This document shows, piece by piece, positions 22,421-22,650 of a stretch of DNA of 22,650 bases (positions are counted from its first letter, which is position 1; every line of letters begins with the position of its first letter). The translations under genes and the position numbers were made by a program. The stretch is from an uncultured Oscillibacter sp. (lineage in GTDB: Bacteria > Bacillota > Clostridia > Oscillospirales > Oscillospiraceae): assembly GCA_902490355.1 (NCBI GenBank), contig CABUDN010000021.1, forward strand, positions 1 through 22,650. The letters are read 5' to 3'. The notes beneath the pieces are model-generated. The model ran no database searches, was not told the DNA's origin, and saw only the letters and a program-made list of their open reading frames with translations.

Positions 22421-22632
22421 TCAGACCGCTCTGGTGACTTTACCGGAACGCATACACCGGGTACAAACATACACATGGCGGGGGGAACCGTCGACGATCG
22501 CCTTCACACGCTTCACATTGGGCTTCCAGGGACGATTGGAACGCCGGTGAGAGTGGGACACCTGAATGCCGAAGCTCACGCCCTTGTCGCAAAACCCCTT
22601 ATCTACTTTATCAAAGGCGGCATTTCAGCCAT
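22421..22632 (-). pseudogene. rpmB: 50S ribosomal protein L28 with disrupted 5' end
   Basis: The frame ending at TGA (22421-22423) reads CDKGVSFGIQVSHSHRRSN, then RPWKPNVKRVKAIVDG and SPRHVYVCTRCMRSGKVTRAV. This is a complete L28 body from codon 22591 down, 56 residues. L28 normally starts M-A-K-C-x-x-C, but no ATG lies in frame upstream, and a stop codon in that frame occurs at 22625-22627. A candidate start ATGGCT lies at 22632-22627 in another frame. The bases after it match the expected start only if one extra base is dropped at 22626, one at 22619, and 21 bases at 22592-22612; the net extra is 23 bases, which shifts the frame. No Shine-Dalgarno is visible in 22633-22650. Since L28 is near-essential, a sequence or assembly error at the end is more likely than true loss. 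True decay or a GTG start at 22579 remain possible. Confidence 0.75.
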
Positions 22633-22650
22633 TGCCGTAGGTGCGGGTTC

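Noticed and set aside
1..22650. CRISPR arrays, tRNA or rRNA genes, insertion sequences, prophage, toxin-antitoxin or defence modules
   Set aside because: I saw no direct repeat arrays, cloverleaf-like segments, transposase or phage-type proteins, or defence domains; nearly all space is filled by core genes with consistent composition.

Overview
This window is high-GC DNA from a Gram-positive anaerobe of the class Clostridia, most likely family Oscillospiraceae (Flavonifractor / Oscillibacter / Lawsonibacter-like). The main support is a PolC-type replicative polymerase, the pyrH-frr-uppS-cdsA-dxr-rseP-polC gene order typical of Bacillota, zinc-cysteine forms of L32 and L28, and -35/-10 promoters spaced 17 bp apart. 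The family assignment is inferred from composition and protein flavour; no database search was run.

Layout. (1) 1-1707, plus strand: the 3' end of lon, then engB, closed by an intrinsic terminator. (2) 1754-12139, plus strand: a long housekeeping run pyrH, frr, uppS, cdsA, dxr, rseP, ispG, polC. It joins UMP phosphorylation, ribosome recycling, two MEP-pathway enzymes (Dxr, IspG), the undecaprenyl-PP synthase that uses their product, CDP-DAG synthesis, site-2 proteolysis and DNA replication. It ends in a symmetric terminator shared with the convergent gene. (3) 12161-16815, minus strand: a spermidine/putrescine ABC importer operon in the order potA-potB-potC-potD, with two good promoters in front and a small FlK-like thioesterase behind. 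(4) 16842-17804, minus strand: an RluA/RluD-type pseudouridine synthase with its own promoter, divergent from (5) an unrecognised 141-residue gene at 17888-18313. (6) 18348-19208, plus strand: a perfect-consensus promoter driving yceD (DUF177) and rpmF (L32). (7) 19212-22354, plus strand: der, plsY, gpsA, coupling ribosome assembly with the glycerol-3-phosphate and lysophosphatidate steps of phospholipid synthesis; CdsA from region 2 supplies the following step. (8) 22378-22650, minus strand: rpmB (L28), whose first codons are scrambled by insertions and a frame shift.

No rRNA, tRNA, CRISPR array, transposase, phage gene or toxin/defence system was seen. Most of the window is conserved core genome and I do not see a new multi-gene system. 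The points most worth a second look are the damaged 5' end of rpmB, the orphan gene at 17888-18313, the FlK-like thioesterase behind the polyamine operon, the changed CdsA signature, and the tandem pot promoters.
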